64,000 nt of DNA from Desulfoluna limicola (GCF_021654575.1 NZ_AP024488.1:3991501-4055500), one strand, 5' to 3'. Positions 44,146-53,051 are shown, counted from the first letter of the stretch. Translations and numbers: made by a program. The notes: generated by a model not told the origin, from the sequence alone.

Positions 44146-44382
44146 GGAGTTTTCTCCTTCGGGTATCATAGCTCAACGTTAAAGGAATTCCTGATCAACC
44201 CCAATCTCTTCGAGGGCAGGCATTCATCGTAAAAAAACCACATAAAGGGTGTTGCCCCTTTAGCAGAGCATCCAAATAAAATGGCAAACCGTGTAATCCA
44301 GGAAATTCAGGCATGGTTGGGACATGCAAGGTGAATCAGAGACCTTACATTTTTTTTCTAACTATTCAGTTCCCAAAAAGCA

Positions 44383-44535
44383 GCCTCCGGCGGCAAGGGT
44401 GGCGAAGCCACATCAGGCAAAAGGCCTTGAAGGCAGGTTGCGGAATTCGTTCAAGGACAATTGTTTAAGACTGTTCGTCAAACCCACTCTTTCAGATCAG
44501 GCAAGAGTTCAGCCCCCGGCAGGGCTGCTGGAGGC
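44383..44535. repeat. Family A intergenic element, full copy
   Basis: Runs from GCCTCCGGCGGC to GCTGCTGGAGGC (44524-44535), 153 bp. A GTGGCGAAGCCAC hairpin replaces the usual AAGGTG/CACCTT, and GATCAGGCAAGAG precedes the CCCCCGGCAGGG hairpin. The rest of 44146-44767 is AT-rich with no other feature. Confidence 0.82.
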
Positions 44536-44767
44536 TCAAGTTGAGTAGTTACTTTTTTTTACTCAATAATTAACTCTCAAAATCCGGGTTTAAATAATCC
44601 CTCTGTTGCCACGTTGTCAATCATTTTCCTAAACGGGTATGGGCAGGCAATGGGTCAACATCCACTGTCTTCCTCAATTTCCAAATCAGACATATCCTGA
44701 ACCGCTTTCCGTGATGCCTCCACCAGAGTAAAGGTTAGCTCTGTCCGGCAGAGGCGGAAAGGAGCCG

Positions 44768-45337
44768 CTAGGTACCCTGGTTGCTTTTCTCTTGCCGGGA
44801 GGCCTCAATCATCTCCTGGGACCAGCCCTGAATCTGCCGGGCTTCCCCCTCCGATATCCCAAGGGAAAGCAAAAACTCATGATGTGCTTCCGGGGCACGG
44901 TTCTCAAACTCCGCATGCCACACAGCCATGGCGGATTCATCCATGCCTGCGGCTTCAAGCATGCCCACCCACATCTGCTTGTCCACCACCGGCGCATAGG
45001 AGCCGCGGCTCATCTCCTTCAACATGGCGATTGTGGTGTGCTGCTGGGTTCTAAGTTCAAGGATCTGGCTCTCAAGATCCTGCAGGCGTTTTTCAAGAAT
45101 CGACACACTCGGGGCGGCATCGCCGGACAACAATGTCTTGACGTCAGCCAGGGGCAGGCCTGCGCTGCGAAACATGCAGATGCGCTCCAGCCTGTCGTAC
45201 TCAACCTGGGTATAGCACCGGTAGTCGGCAGCGGTTCGTTCAGGGGCACAGAGCAGCCCGATGCGGTCATAGTAAAGCAGCGTGCTGCGTGACAGCCCAA
45301 AGGACCGGGCCAGCTGTGAAATGGTATACGTCTTCAT
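44768..45337 (-). CDS. MerR family regulator
   Basis: A 189-residue MerR-type regulator. Residues 1-70 are the winged helix-turn-helix (TISQLARSFGLSRSTLLYYDRIGLL) followed by the RLERICMFRSAGLPL helix. A coiled coil for dimerisation comes next (about 80-115: LEKRLQDLESQILELRTQQ). The C-terminal ~65 residues (QMWVGMLEAAGMDESAMAVWHAEFENRAPEAHHEFLLSLGIS) form an effector domain. That domain clearly resembles the 61-residue protein encoded at 45758-45943. No cysteine pair for metal or redox sensing is seen, so the signal is probably a small molecule. AAGGAACCC precedes the ATG. The target is unknown. Confidence 0.88.
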   Translation of the reverse strand: MKTYTISQLARSFGLSRSTLLYYDRIGLLCAPERTAADYRCYTQVEYDRLERICMFRSAGLPLADVKTLLSGDAAPSVSILEKRLQDLESQILELRTQQHTTIAMLKEMSRGSYAPVVDKQMWVGMLEAAGMDESAMAVWHAEFENRAPEAHHEFLLSLGISEGEARQIQGWSQEMIEASRQEKSNQGT

Positions 45338-45404
45338 GGGTTCCTTAATCTAAAGCGCAGGCAAAAGCATTGCCTGCTATCATCAACGTGCGTTTAAAAC
45401 AGGT

Positions 45405-45507
45405 GCCTCCGGCGGCCAAGGGCTGTGCCCTTGGATCCCAGGTTCGCGAATGCTCCCATCCCTCGTTCCTCAGGCTGATCACATTCGCTGACGGGCTTCA
45501 CCCGTGG
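45405..45507. repeat. Family A element, CCAAGGGC-hairpin variant
   Basis: GCCTCCGGCGGC, then hairpin CCAAGGGCTGTGCCCTTGG (45416-45434), where both arms differ from CCAGGGGC/GCCCCTGG in a paired way. It ends with GACGGGCTTCACCCGTGG. Confidence 0.88.
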
Positions 45508-45583
45508 TGATTCATCAGGGGTTCTTTCTGCCGTCATCCGCGGCTGTCAGTCATGTTTGCTTTCCGACACCACGGAGGATTGC

Positions 45584-45618
45584 CTGAGCCCTGAGCCCTG
45601 AGCCCTGAGCCCTGAGCT
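45584..45618. repeat. Tandem 7-bp repeat
   Basis: CTGAGCC repeated four times and a fifth unit CTGAGCT. A short tandem array of this kind can vary in copy number by slippage. It lies in a gap (45338-45757) with no gene. Confidence 0.9.
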
Positions 45619-45757
45619 TATCCGTCAAAATAGAGCAACACCAGACCTATTCACCAATCACGACTCACTATTCACAGGAACACCCATCTTTTCGCAACCC
45701 TTTGCCCCAGCGTCCCAGAACAAAGGGCTGCGCATTTATACGTTGCCTGTGACCCGT

Positions 45758-45943
45758 CTATCGACAGTTCTCACGGATTCTGGTGATCTCATCGGATGAA
45801 ATGCCCAGCCACGCCAGAAATTCTTCATGAACCTCCGGGTGACGTGTTTCAAACAGCTGGTGCCATTTCATCATGAGGTCTTCGGAGAGCCCGATCTCCC
45901 GGAACATGTCGACCCACTCTTCCTTACTTACATTTTTCTGCAT
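45758..45943 (-). CDS. Small protein resembling the MerR effector domain
   Basis: A 61-residue protein (MQKNVSKEEWVDMFREIGLSEDL onward, split here for length) whose sequence matches the C-terminal domain of the neighbouring MerR regulator. The shared pattern is K..WV.M....G...E..M..WH..FE.R.PE.H.EFL..LGIS. I start at ATG 45943, which has AAGGAG 7 bases ahead; the open frame to 46054 is not supported. No DNA-binding domain is present. It could share or buffer the ligand of the regulator, or be a stand-alone relative of the domain. It lies upstream of the MerR gene in the same direction, about 420 bases away. Confidence 0.72.
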   Translation of the reverse strand: MQKNVSKEEWVDMFREIGLSEDLMMKWHQLFETRHPEVHEEFLAWLGISSDEITRIRENCR

Positions 45944-46095
45944 TGTCATTCTCCTTGTGGTCTCAAGTTGGTCTCTGCCACGGCCATGGCATAGCCGTGT
46001 TATAAACCGTGAACCTGTAATCGGGTCAACACCATTTGATGCCCGGTACACCAAAAGGGTTAAATCCCACGCAGCTATTCAGCTCCTCAAAAGCA

Positions 46096-46216
46096 GCCTC
46101 CGGCGGCAAGGTGGGCCACCTTGAAAGCAAGTTACGAATGTGAATTTGGAATGATGTATTAAAACCTGTTTATCAAACTTTTCAAAAGCTTGGCCCCCGG
46201 AAGGGCCGCGGGAGGC
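46096..46216. repeat. Family A intergenic element, shortened full copy
   Basis: GCCTCCGGCGGC, AAGGTG/CACCTT hairpin, AAACCTGTTTATCAAAC, the CTTTTCAAAAG palindrome, CCCCCGGAAGGG and GCCGCGGGAGGC (46205-46216). It lacks the central stem. The gap 45944-46454 holds no other feature. Confidence 0.85.
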
Positions 46217-46454
46217 AATTTCAAGCTGAATAGTTACAGTCCCACAAGAAATGGCGTTTGCTTTCATCTGCCACATAAGATACGTTCAACATTCCATCGC
46301 ACTTATTTTATTTCGTTTCCGATGCATTTTGTATCATTGCCTCGGGAAATAGAGCGTATGTCGCCTGACCTGCACCGCCGTTTCGAACTCCCCCTGGCAC
46401 AGCTGGTGGTTTCATGGCTTTGATATTCATCACCAGAAATGAAAGGCTCAGGTT

Positions 46455-47144
46455 ATGTCGTTAGGAATCAACAAGCTCTTCTCTTCAAAATTCCCACAAT
46501 GGGTGCTTTACAAGTTTATCAGGCTCTATTCACTGACCTTCAGGCTGGAAGTCCAGAACGAAGAAGCCTGGCTTGATGCATATCTGAACAACAACCAACG
46601 CATCCTTCTCTGCACCCATCACCAGCAATTCTTTGCCGCCATCCGGTACTTCCAAAAATATAAACGTTACAAACCGGGGCTGATGATCAGTCAGAGCAAG
46701 GACGGTGAGCTCATCTCTGCGGTTGCCAACAGAACGGGGTGGACAACGGTGAGGGGATCCTCATCCAAAGGCGGGGTTGAAGCCCTGAGGGGCATGATTG
46801 ATCATTTGAGCACGCACAGGCTTGCCGCTCACATCATTGACGGCCCACGGGGGCCCTTTGGCGTCATCAAACCCGGCGCCATCCGACTGGCCCATGCCGC
46901 CGATGCCGTCATTGTGCCCTTTTACATCAGGGCTGACAGAGCATGGTACGCCAAAAGCTGGGACCGATTTCTTATCCCCAAACCTTTTTCCAAGGTGGTT
47001 ATGCGGTTTGGCGACAAACTCGAATTCAAGCAGACGGAAACCAGCGAGGCCTTTGAAGAGCACCGCCTGGAACTCGAGCAGTTGATGTTTCAAGACAACA
47101 ACCGCTTGAAACAGGAATTCGAGCCCTGTGACGTGGCCTGCTGA
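46455..47144 (+). CDS. DUF374 lysophospholipid acyltransferase-like protein
   Basis: A 229-residue protein of the DUF374 family, related to the acyltransferases that act on lysophospholipids or lipid A. CTHHQQFF supplies the HX4-type region, SQSKDGELISAVANRTGW the next block, and RGSSSKGGVEALR and DGPRGPFGVIKPGAIRLA the following blocks, all in family order. SWDRFLIPKPFS is the family's downstream signature. It probably attaches an acyl chain to a membrane lipid at the cytoplasmic face; the acceptor is not known. AAAGG lies about 9 bases before the ATG. No partner gene adjoins it. A family A fragment follows 14 bases after the stop. Confidence 0.83.
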   Translation: MSLGINKLFSSKFPQWVLYKFIRLYSLTFRLEVQNEEAWLDAYLNNNQRILLCTHHQQFFAAIRYFQKYKRYKPGLMISQSKDGELISAVANRTGWTTVRGSSSKGGVEALRGMIDHLSTHRLAAHIIDGPRGPFGVIKPGAIRLAHAADAVIVPFYIRADRAWYAKSWDRFLIPKPFSKVVMRFGDKLEFKQTETSEAFEEHRLELEQLMFQDNNRLKQEFEPCDVAC

Positions 47145-47157
47145 AAATAATAAAACA

Positions 47158-47200
47158 AGCCCCCGGCGGCAAGGTGCGCCACCTTGAAAGAAGGTGGCCG
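47158..47200. repeat. Family A fragment, left end
   Basis: GCCCCCGGCGGC, then the AAGGTG/CACCTT hairpin and GAAAGAAGGTGGC. Nothing of the right half remains. It is between two convergent genes. Confidence 0.75.
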
Positions 47201-47235
47201 CTGTGGTTTGAATGATTCGAATCACTGGGCGGGCT

Positions 47236-47718
47236 TTACAACTCTTTCAACATCCAGACATCGCAGCCCCCATGGATGGTCCCATCAAGGGGCTTATCCA
47301 GGTGCGTGAAGCCCATTTTCTCATACAACGCGATGGCAGATGCCATGTTGGACAAGGTGTCCAAATAACAGTATTTATACCCATGCGAGGCTGCAAATTC
47401 CAGGCATTTCCGTGTTAATGCCTGGCCAACGCCAAGCCCACGGCATTCCGGCAACAGAAACAGCTTGCGCAGCTCGCACACCTCATCGCTGCCATTAAAC
47501 GCGGCAATCCCGCATCCCCCGACAACCTTTCCCTCGACCGTTGCGACCAGATACAGGCTCCGTGTCTCCCACCCATAATGCCGGCTCATGGCCGACACTT
47601 CCACGTCGGAAGGCCCGAAGCCATCCCCCACAGCGCCATACTCCGCACCGATTTTCCGAATAATCCGGCATATCGCCTCGTCATGTTCCGGGCGAATGTC
47701 TTCAATGTGATACGTCAT
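47236..47718 (-). CDS. GNAT family acetyltransferase
   Basis: A 160-residue N-acetyltransferase of the GNAT fold. The acetyl-CoA motif RGLGVGQAL lies in LLPECRGLGVGQALTRKCLEF. It is preceded by the VVGGCGIAAF strand and followed by YEKMGF, all in the order seen in the superfamily. The substrate is unknown. ATG 47718 has GGAG 9 bases ahead; the longer frame to 47772 is encoded by a repeat. It lies beside two unrelated minus-strand genes, so no pathway is suggested. Confidence 0.85.
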   Translation of the reverse strand: MTYHIEDIRPEHDEAICRIIRKIGAEYGAVGDGFGPSDVEVSAMSRHYGWETRSLYLVATVEGKVVGGCGIAAFNGSDEVCELRKLFLLPECRGLGVGQALTRKCLEFAASHGYKYCYLDTLSNMASAIALYEKMGFTHLDKPLDGTIHGGCDVWMLKEL

Positions 47719-47758
47719 CACAAAACACTCCAAACACTCTGTTTTCCAGTAACTATTA

Positions 47759-47800
47759 GCCTCCGGCGGCAAGGTGAGCCACCTTGAAAGCAGGTGGCGG
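47759..47800. repeat. Family A fragment, left end
   Basis: GCCTCCGGCGGC, AAGGTGAGCCACCTT hairpin, GAAAGCAGGTGGC. It begins 41 bp before the GNAT start, where the longer reading frame would run. Confidence 0.8.
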
Positions 47801-47826
47801 ATACGTATTGCCCTTCGCCACCGGGC

Positions 47827-48039
47827 TTACTGATCCTCATCCCTGTACTCGAGAATATCCCCGGGCTGACACTCAAGGTGCCGGCATATGGCCTCAAGGG
47901 TGCTTAACCGAACGGCCTTTGCCCTGCCGTTTTTTAAAATCGAAAGATTCTGCTCCGTGATCCCGATGCGCCGGGCAAGCTCATTTGAGCGCATCTTACG
48001 CTTGGCGAGCATCACGTCCAGAGTGATGATAATGGTCAT
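47827..48039 (-). CDS. Cro/C1-type HTH regulator
   Basis: A 70-residue single-domain helix-turn-helix protein (LDVMLAKRKMRSNELARRIGI, then TEQNLSILKNGRAKAVRLSTLEAICRHLECQPGDILEY), the YozG-like type. AGGGG lies before the ATG. It begins 8 bases after the DUF2975 gene, on the same strand, and this pair recurs in many bacteria, where the regulator is thought to control the membrane protein gene. The function is unknown beyond DNA binding. It is complete and has no signs of decay. Confidence 0.87.
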   Translation of the reverse strand: MTIIITLDVMLAKRKMRSNELARRIGITEQNLSILKNGRAKAVRLSTLEAICRHLECQPGDILEYRDEDQ

Positions 48040-48047
48040 AAGAGCCC

Positions 48048-48581
48048 CTATACCGTGTATGCCTGTTCATCTTCAAGGGCCCGGCCCTCATCCATTACCC
48101 ACGATATGACAATGACCATCCCTCCTGCAATCAAAACCGTGGCATCGGCCGACCCAAGGCCAAAGGCGATGACCCTCTCCCCTGGAGGATTCCGAAACGT
48201 CAGGCAGAAGCTTAACAGCAACTGATACACGGGAACGGAAAGGAACCACAGAATCAGCAACTTCCCAAGCGTGTGAACGCAAGCGACATTGTCTTCACTG
48301 AAGATCACCCCCCGCTCATAAAGCCTGAACAGCCGAATCAAGGTGAGGATTCCCACCATTTTCAAGGCCAGGGGAAGCCCACTGACCACCAAGGCCAGCA
48401 GACGCGATCCGATATTCAGCTCCCGGTCTATGGCCACCGGCAGGTTTACCGGAAAGAATGCCGGCAGGCTGTTCACATTCAGCCAGAAAAACACCGTCAA
48501 AGCAGGCACCAAAACAAGAAGAGCATAGAGCATGTAACGCAACCTTCGGCTGAAGGTCTCTATTTTGTTGTGTTTTGACAT
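48048..48581 (-). CDS. DUF2975 membrane protein
   Basis: A 177-residue inner-membrane protein with four hydrophobic helices. It opens with the KIETFSRRLRYMLYALLVLVP segment and continues with LLALVVSGLPLALKMVGILTLIRLFRLYERGVIFSEDNV, the most conserved part of DUF2975. The family has no known function. It usually sits next to a small HTH gene, as here. GGAG lies 7 bases before the ATG. The two form a short operon, and I do not see a promoter box I trust upstream. Confidence 0.85.
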   Translation of the reverse strand: MSKHNKIETFSRRLRYMLYALLVLVPALTVFFWLNVNSLPAFFPVNLPVAIDRELNIGSRLLALVVSGLPLALKMVGILTLIRLFRLYERGVIFSEDNVACVHTLGKLLILWFLSVPVYQLLLSFCLTFRNPPGERVIAFGLGSADATVLIAGGMVIVISWVMDEGRALEDEQAYTV

Positions 48582-48883
48582 ACAAACTCTCCACGTGAAT
48601 GGGTTTATAATATTGAGTAAACCCTATACCCGGCTTATCGTTTTACAATAAATTTTATCGTTTTGTCTGATACCACACGCCCCCACAAACCACTGACGAG
48701 GCTTAAAACAGCAGGCAAAACAAAGATCTGAAAGGGGTAAAATGACTGGAAAGGAAAAGGATGGCTGGATGATTTGGATGTTCGGGGGATGATCCCGTGG
48801 GCCCAGATGGCAAGGGCCCCATGAGTTTATGCGTATTGATTCAGACGAAGATCGGACATTTTCAGGACTGCCCTCAGGGTAAA

Positions 48884-48923
48884 ACCACGAAGGTCACGAA
48901 GCGCCCTTGGGGCTACACGAAGG
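48884..48923. repeat. CACGAAG-type dispersed repeat
   Basis: ACCACGAAGGTCACGAAG with GCGCCC and GGGGCTACACGAAGG. Related sequences are at 54879-54917 and, inverted, 58872-58910. The middle GCGCCC...GGGCG can form a small hairpin. Confidence 0.6.
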
Positions 48924-48968
48924 AGTGTTTGGCACCTCATCCCTTGCTCCGAACGCAGCCCTTTTAAG

Positions 48969-49050
48969 TGAATGCGACCTGACCCGAGGAACGAGGGTCA
49001 GGACGCATTCACAATCCGCTTTCGAGGTGGCTCACCTCGCCGCCGGAGGC
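48969..49050. repeat. Family A element beside the ceramidase gene
   Basis: AATGCGACCTGACCC...GGGTCAGGACGCATT is a long stem with the GAGGAACGAGG loop, then the GAGGTG/CACCTC hairpin and GCCGCCGGAGGC (49039-49050). It ends 26 bp from the ceramidase stop. The rest of 48582-48968 holds nothing but the CACGAAG repeat. Confidence 0.85.
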
Positions 49051-49075
49051 TGCTTTTTTGGTCCTTTGGGGGTTA

Positions 49076-51121
49076 TCAATACACCGTAAACACCCTTGAG
49101 GTCCCTTCGTAGGGTGAGATGGCGCCGGTCCAGCCCGATTTCCAGTTCCCGAAGTGCCGGATTCGATACTGGCCCGGCGGGGTACCTTCCGGAATGGTCC
49201 AGGTGATGGTGACCTTTGAGTCGGCAACACCACTGCGCTGCCAATGATAGACGGTCTCCGGATCCCAGTCGCGGGCCACGGGGATATAGCCGTCGGCGGT
49301 GGCTTGTTCCACCACGAGGAAGGAGCCCTGGATCCTCAGGTCATTTCTCGGGTGAGCGCCCCAGAACACGACCGTTACCGTTTCGGTTTGGTTGTACGAG
49401 GCGTTTGCCTGGGTAATCACGTCTCCGAAGCGTTTAAACAAAGGCTTGTCGTCAAAGACCACGCCAGGGATGTTTACAGTCTGATCCTCTTTGATGTCCC
49501 TTGGAGTCGGCCCCGCATCGGAATCCCTGTCGGCCGCCATGTCCGAGGCGATGCCGAAAAATCGCTGCTGAAAAGCATTCAGGGCGTAGGGCCCGAAGTG
49601 GGTGGAGGCCCCTTCGTAATGCTGCATGGCGTATTCTTCCCGGGTGGTCATGTACCCGGCGTAGGCATTGGAAACGGCCGCAATAACCACGTAATCAACA
49701 CTGCCTCCAAGGGCTTGCCGAACGGTTTCACGAAGCCTTCGCCCGGCCATGGTGCTTATCTCAGTAGGGAGCCCAACAAGGGCGAGGTTTCCGATCCTTA
49801 TGATCTGGACCGGCAACACCTCAGGCGTCAACGGAATCCCCTGGGGCCGGATGCGGCCCATGGGCAGGGCAATGGGTTTTTCGTCATGGCATGCCTGATC
49901 TTCGGGCATCACAGTAAAGGACCAGGGAAAGACGTTCGTGCCGATGGTGCCTTCATACGGGTAGGTGACCCCCTCCTGGATATCAATGCCTTTGCCGTCT
50001 TCGGTGCTTCCGGCCAGCATGGAAAAGCCGATGGCGGCACTGCAGGTGTTTCCGGCCCCCATGCCCACCGGCATAAAGTCAGGCTCAATGCTCTCTGTGG
50101 AAAAATCGACATACTGGTGGCGATAATCCACACCGGCCGTCAGTGCCTCCGCAGCGGAGCTGTACAGCTCTTTCGCTTTGATGTATTGACGCTCGCCGAT
50201 GGTTACCATGTGACCAAAGTCATCCACCCCGTTGGGATACCCCCAGAGTATGTTGGGCGAGACGTCCCCGGAATTGGTCTGCGCAAAGGCCGCGACAAAG
50301 GTGTTTTCTGAAGCGTAGTTCGTGCCCATCTCCTTTTCAAAAAGATAGGAGGCGTAGCCCTTGTTGTCGCCGCTGATCAGCTTGTTGGTGTTTCCAAGGC
50401 TCGTGGGATGGATGGCAAACCAGTTGACCGTCCCGATCTCAACACCAGCCGATGTCACGAACTTCAGGAGGGTCATTGTCTTGTCGGTGTTTGACGCATA
50501 CCGGTTGCGCTCTTCGGCAGGATTGTTGTCATACGCCTCCTCCGAACGGTTCCACCCGCAGTCGTCGAGCTCCTCAGCCTTGATCTGAATGGTTCCCGGG
50601 GCCAGGTTGGTATGGGCCCGCACGATGGACTGGTAAATGCCGTTTGCCACACAGTTAAAATTCGTCTCGTCGTACCCGAACATGAAGAGGTTGTACATGG
50701 CGTAGTGGGAATAGGCACCCGGCCCGCTATGGCTGTGGTTGGCGCTGATCAGGACATTTTTTTCCGTGTACAGGCTGCCGAACCGAGAGCCAAGCAGTCG
50801 GGTGACCTCCTGCTTGATGCCCTGGGGAATAATGCCCGTGTCCACACTTACAAAGGCCACCCGCTTGCCGCCGACAGGGTCCGCCACCACAAAAGCCCGG
50901 GACCGAAGCCGCATGCTGATCCCCTCAGTCGTCTGATCCGGCATGGAGTACCCCATCATCCCGAGCTCAGCGGCGGGCCCTGTCATGTCATACATGCCCG
51001 AGCCGATATGAAAATCCGCGTCTTGGGCCATCACCGACGAACGACACACCATCAAAAAACAGACACATACGGCCAATAGAAACGTTCCACTCGTTGAAAA
51101 AACGGTTTTACCGGACATCAT
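49076..51121 (-). CDS. Secreted neutral ceramidase
   Basis: A 681-residue exported enzyme of the neutral/alkaline non-lysosomal ceramidase family, similar in length to the Pseudomonas aeruginosa enzyme. A signal segment (SGTFLLAVCVCFLMVCRSSVMA) is followed by the zinc-site motif NHSHSGPG, a second histidine in NWFAIHPTS and the nucleophile in QTNSGDVSPN, all in order. A C-terminal beta domain closes it. It would hydrolyse ceramide to sphingosine and a fatty acid outside the cytoplasm. ATG 51121 has GGAGG 7 bases ahead; the frame to 51226 is not supported. Ceramide is not a normal bacterial lipid, so host or environmental substrates are likely. It is a single gene. Confidence 0.92.
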   Translation of the reverse strand: MMSGKTVFSTSGTFLLAVCVCFLMVCRSSVMAQDADFHIGSGMYDMTGPAAELGMMGYSMPDQTTEGISMRLRSRAFVVADPVGGKRVAFVSVDTGIIPQGIKQEVTRLLGSRFGSLYTEKNVLISANHSHSGPGAYSHYAMYNLFMFGYDETNFNCVANGIYQSIVRAHTNLAPGTIQIKAEELDDCGWNRSEEAYDNNPAEERNRYASNTDKTMTLLKFVTSAGVEIGTVNWFAIHPTSLGNTNKLISGDNKGYASYLFEKEMGTNYASENTFVAAFAQTNSGDVSPNILWGYPNGVDDFGHMVTIGERQYIKAKELYSSAAEALTAGVDYRHQYVDFSTESIEPDFMPVGMGAGNTCSAAIGFSMLAGSTEDGKGIDIQEGVTYPYEGTIGTNVFPWSFTVMPEDQACHDEKPIALPMGRIRPQGIPLTPEVLPVQIIRIGNLALVGLPTEISTMAGRRLRETVRQALGGSVDYVVIAAVSNAYAGYMTTREEYAMQHYEGASTHFGPYALNAFQQRFFGIASDMAADRDSDAGPTPRDIKEDQTVNIPGVVFDDKPLFKRFGDVITQANASYNQTETVTVVFWGAHPRNDLRIQGSFLVVEQATADGYIPVARDWDPETVYHWQRSGVADSKVTITWTIPEGTPPGQYRIRHFGNWKSGWTGAISPYEGTSRVFTVY

Positions 51122-51370
51122 TTTAATTCCTCCCTGAATCAAAATTTTAAACGTGCCCTGCATGCAGGCCCTACAAATGCCCGCACCTTCCGATTGTCTC
51201 ATGACGACAGCCTTGTCTGCATACACGGGTCCGGTAAGGCGGGAAGAAAGGTGGATTTAATAAAAACGTTGTTGGGTCTTTGTTCGTGGTTCTTCGTTCA
51301 GTGCATTCGCGTTGCTCATGCCGGGCGGGAACCGCCAGAGAATGGGACGTCGTGATTCGTGAACAGGGGA

Positions 51371-51470
51371 GCCTCCGGCGGCAAGGTGGGGCACCTTGAA
51401 CCCCTGTGGCGAATGCGCGAAGGGGGTCTTAACCTCGGCGTTCTCGGGGCACTCGCGCAATGGGTTAAGA
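51371..51470. repeat. Family A element, GGGCACCTTGAACCC subtype, inverted
   Basis: GCCTCCGGCGGC, then AAGGTGGGGCACCTT and CCCTGTGGCGAATGCGCG. It is the inverted form of the subtype at 39170, 54942 and 57003. Confidence 0.78.
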
Positions 51471-51665
51471 TGAGGCAACTGCCTCTGCTGGCGACACCGG
51501 TTTCGTTTTTCATTTAAACATGGCGCTCGGCTTTCCCTGCCCTAGTCTGCCTGCCGAGCGTCGCGTCACCAAGCCATACACCAACCACGGCTCACTGGTC
51601 GCCAGCACGGAGCCAAACAGCCCTCGTTCACACGAACCGTGTTCATGATTTCAACGCAACCCCAG

Positions 51666-51685
51666 ATGAGTGAGTTGTCACTCAT
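51666..51685. promoter_or_regulatory. Perfect palindrome upstream of the glycosyltransferase gene
   Basis: ATGAGTGA and TCACTCAT are perfect 8-base arms around GTTG, 260 bases before the glycosyltransferase start. A dimeric regulator could bind it. The rest of the 51122-51945 gap shows nothing else beyond the repeat. Confidence 0.4.
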
Positions 51686-51945
51686 ATCCTCATGCGAGCC
51701 ACTGAATGTCAAGGATAAATATTCAGCGTCAAGGGAACACCTGACAGTTCAACATCATACAGGTGAGACAGAGAAATAACTCACCGGAAAGCAACACCTC
51801 TGTCATGACAATATTTCACGGTTGCGGTGTCCCCACGGGTGACATCTTCACTATTTTCTGATAATTTTGTCGTTTGTTATTCTGTCAAAAAAACAATGCC
51901 GCAGTTCTTTCTTCTGAAACCGACGGAAACCAATTAAAGGCCGAC

Positions 51946-52950
51946 ATGATTAAAAGAATCAACGTCCTCGTACCAAACAGACCTTTTTATGGTCATATGT
52001 CGCACCAAATACCGTTCTACCTCCATCTCCGCAAAATATATCCCGGGGCTGAAATTACGGTCTGGTCGAGATTTGAAAACAGCAGGATGATGCTCAACCT
52101 CGGTATCATTGATCATTTGGAAGTATACGGCAAAAACGCTCTCTTTCCACTCATTGCCAAAATGAGAAAAAACAAAGCAGAGGTGACATTCAACCTCTAC
52201 ACTGCGTCAGAAAAAGCCCACGTGGCAACACTCCTCTCCGGATCCCGTGAAAAGTATGGATTCTGCAACTCAAAAGCCCTTGCATCCATCTATGACCTGA
52301 GCCTGCGCTTTGACAAAACCAAACAATACCTGGGCCTCAATTACATGGACCTTCTGAATGCCATGGGTCAGGAAGGTTGCGACTTTTCCATTTTAAATGA
52401 GTTGGCGGATGACGCACTGTCCCGGAAAAAAAGTGAAGGGTACACCGTTACGTTGCTGCCCGGTGGGGGCGAAGGTGAGCACAAGAGGTGGGGAATAAAA
52501 AACTACTGCCAAACCGTCGACTCCCTCTTTGAGGGGAAAAGTACACCGGTGACGGCTCGTTTCATCCTCGGCCCCGATGAGTCACACCACACCGAGACCA
52601 TTCACAAGCACACGAAAAATTGTTCGGTTGAAATCTACCAAAGCCCGACAGTCAATGAGATTGTCTCCCTGGCTCAAACGTCGGATATCGCCATTGCCAA
52701 TGACTGTGGCCCCTCCCACATTTTTCAGATGCTGGAAGTGCCCCTTATCATGATCTTCGGATGGAAGAGAGCGGACTTTTCTCCATTTCATATCATGTCG
52801 GAATGGTACCATTCGTCGGATGACTCATGGACGATCGTCCCCGCAGCGAAAGACCAGTCCATCCACTCCATTCCAGTTGAAAAAGTCCAGGCACTGGTTC
52901 ATGCTCAGTTGCTGCTGAATGAAAGAAGGGCCACACACAAGAACGACTGA
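51946..52950 (+). CDS. Family 9 glycosyltransferase
   Basis: A 334-residue cytoplasmic glycosyltransferase of family 9, the heptosyltransferase type that builds lipopolysaccharide. The N-terminal Rossmann half begins INVLVPNRPFYGHMSHQIPF. The C-terminal nucleotide-sugar half contains LPGGGEGEHKRWGIKNY and the donor-binding IANDCGPSHIFQMLEVPLIMIFG. The usual donor is ADP-heptose, but other sugars are possible. ATG 51946 has AAAGG 5 bases ahead; the frame opening at 51874 is not supported. No other LPS genes adjoin it. Confidence 0.85.
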   Translation: MIKRINVLVPNRPFYGHMSHQIPFYLHLRKIYPGAEITVWSRFENSRMMLNLGIIDHLEVYGKNALFPLIAKMRKNKAEVTFNLYTASEKAHVATLLSGSREKYGFCNSKALASIYDLSLRFDKTKQYLGLNYMDLLNAMGQEGCDFSILNELADDALSRKKSEGYTVTLLPGGGEGEHKRWGIKNYCQTVDSLFEGKSTPVTARFILGPDESHHTETIHKHTKNCSVEIYQSPTVNEIVSLAQTSDIAIANDCGPSHIFQMLEVPLIMIFGWKRADFSPFHIMSEWYHSSDDSWTIVPAAKDQSIHSIPVEKVQALVHAQLLLNERRATHKND

Positions 52951-52959
52951 TGGGGGAGC

Positions 52960-52984
52960 CTTCGGCGGCCGGAGAAAAACCTCC
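52960..52984. repeat. Family A remnant
   Basis: GCCTTCGGCGGCCGGAG only, 10 bp after the glycosyltransferase stop. It is a very decayed left end. Confidence 0.4.
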
Positions 52985-53051
52985 TGGCCACCGAGCCATC
53001 GGTACGGCAGGGCTGCCACCTGGCCAAAAACATTGGCTGACTGCCGCCAGA

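Noticed and set aside
49244..50311. A 355-residue plus-strand frame opposite the ceramidase gene
   Set aside because: It mirrors a well supported coding region and shows no domain; it arises from high GC codon structure.
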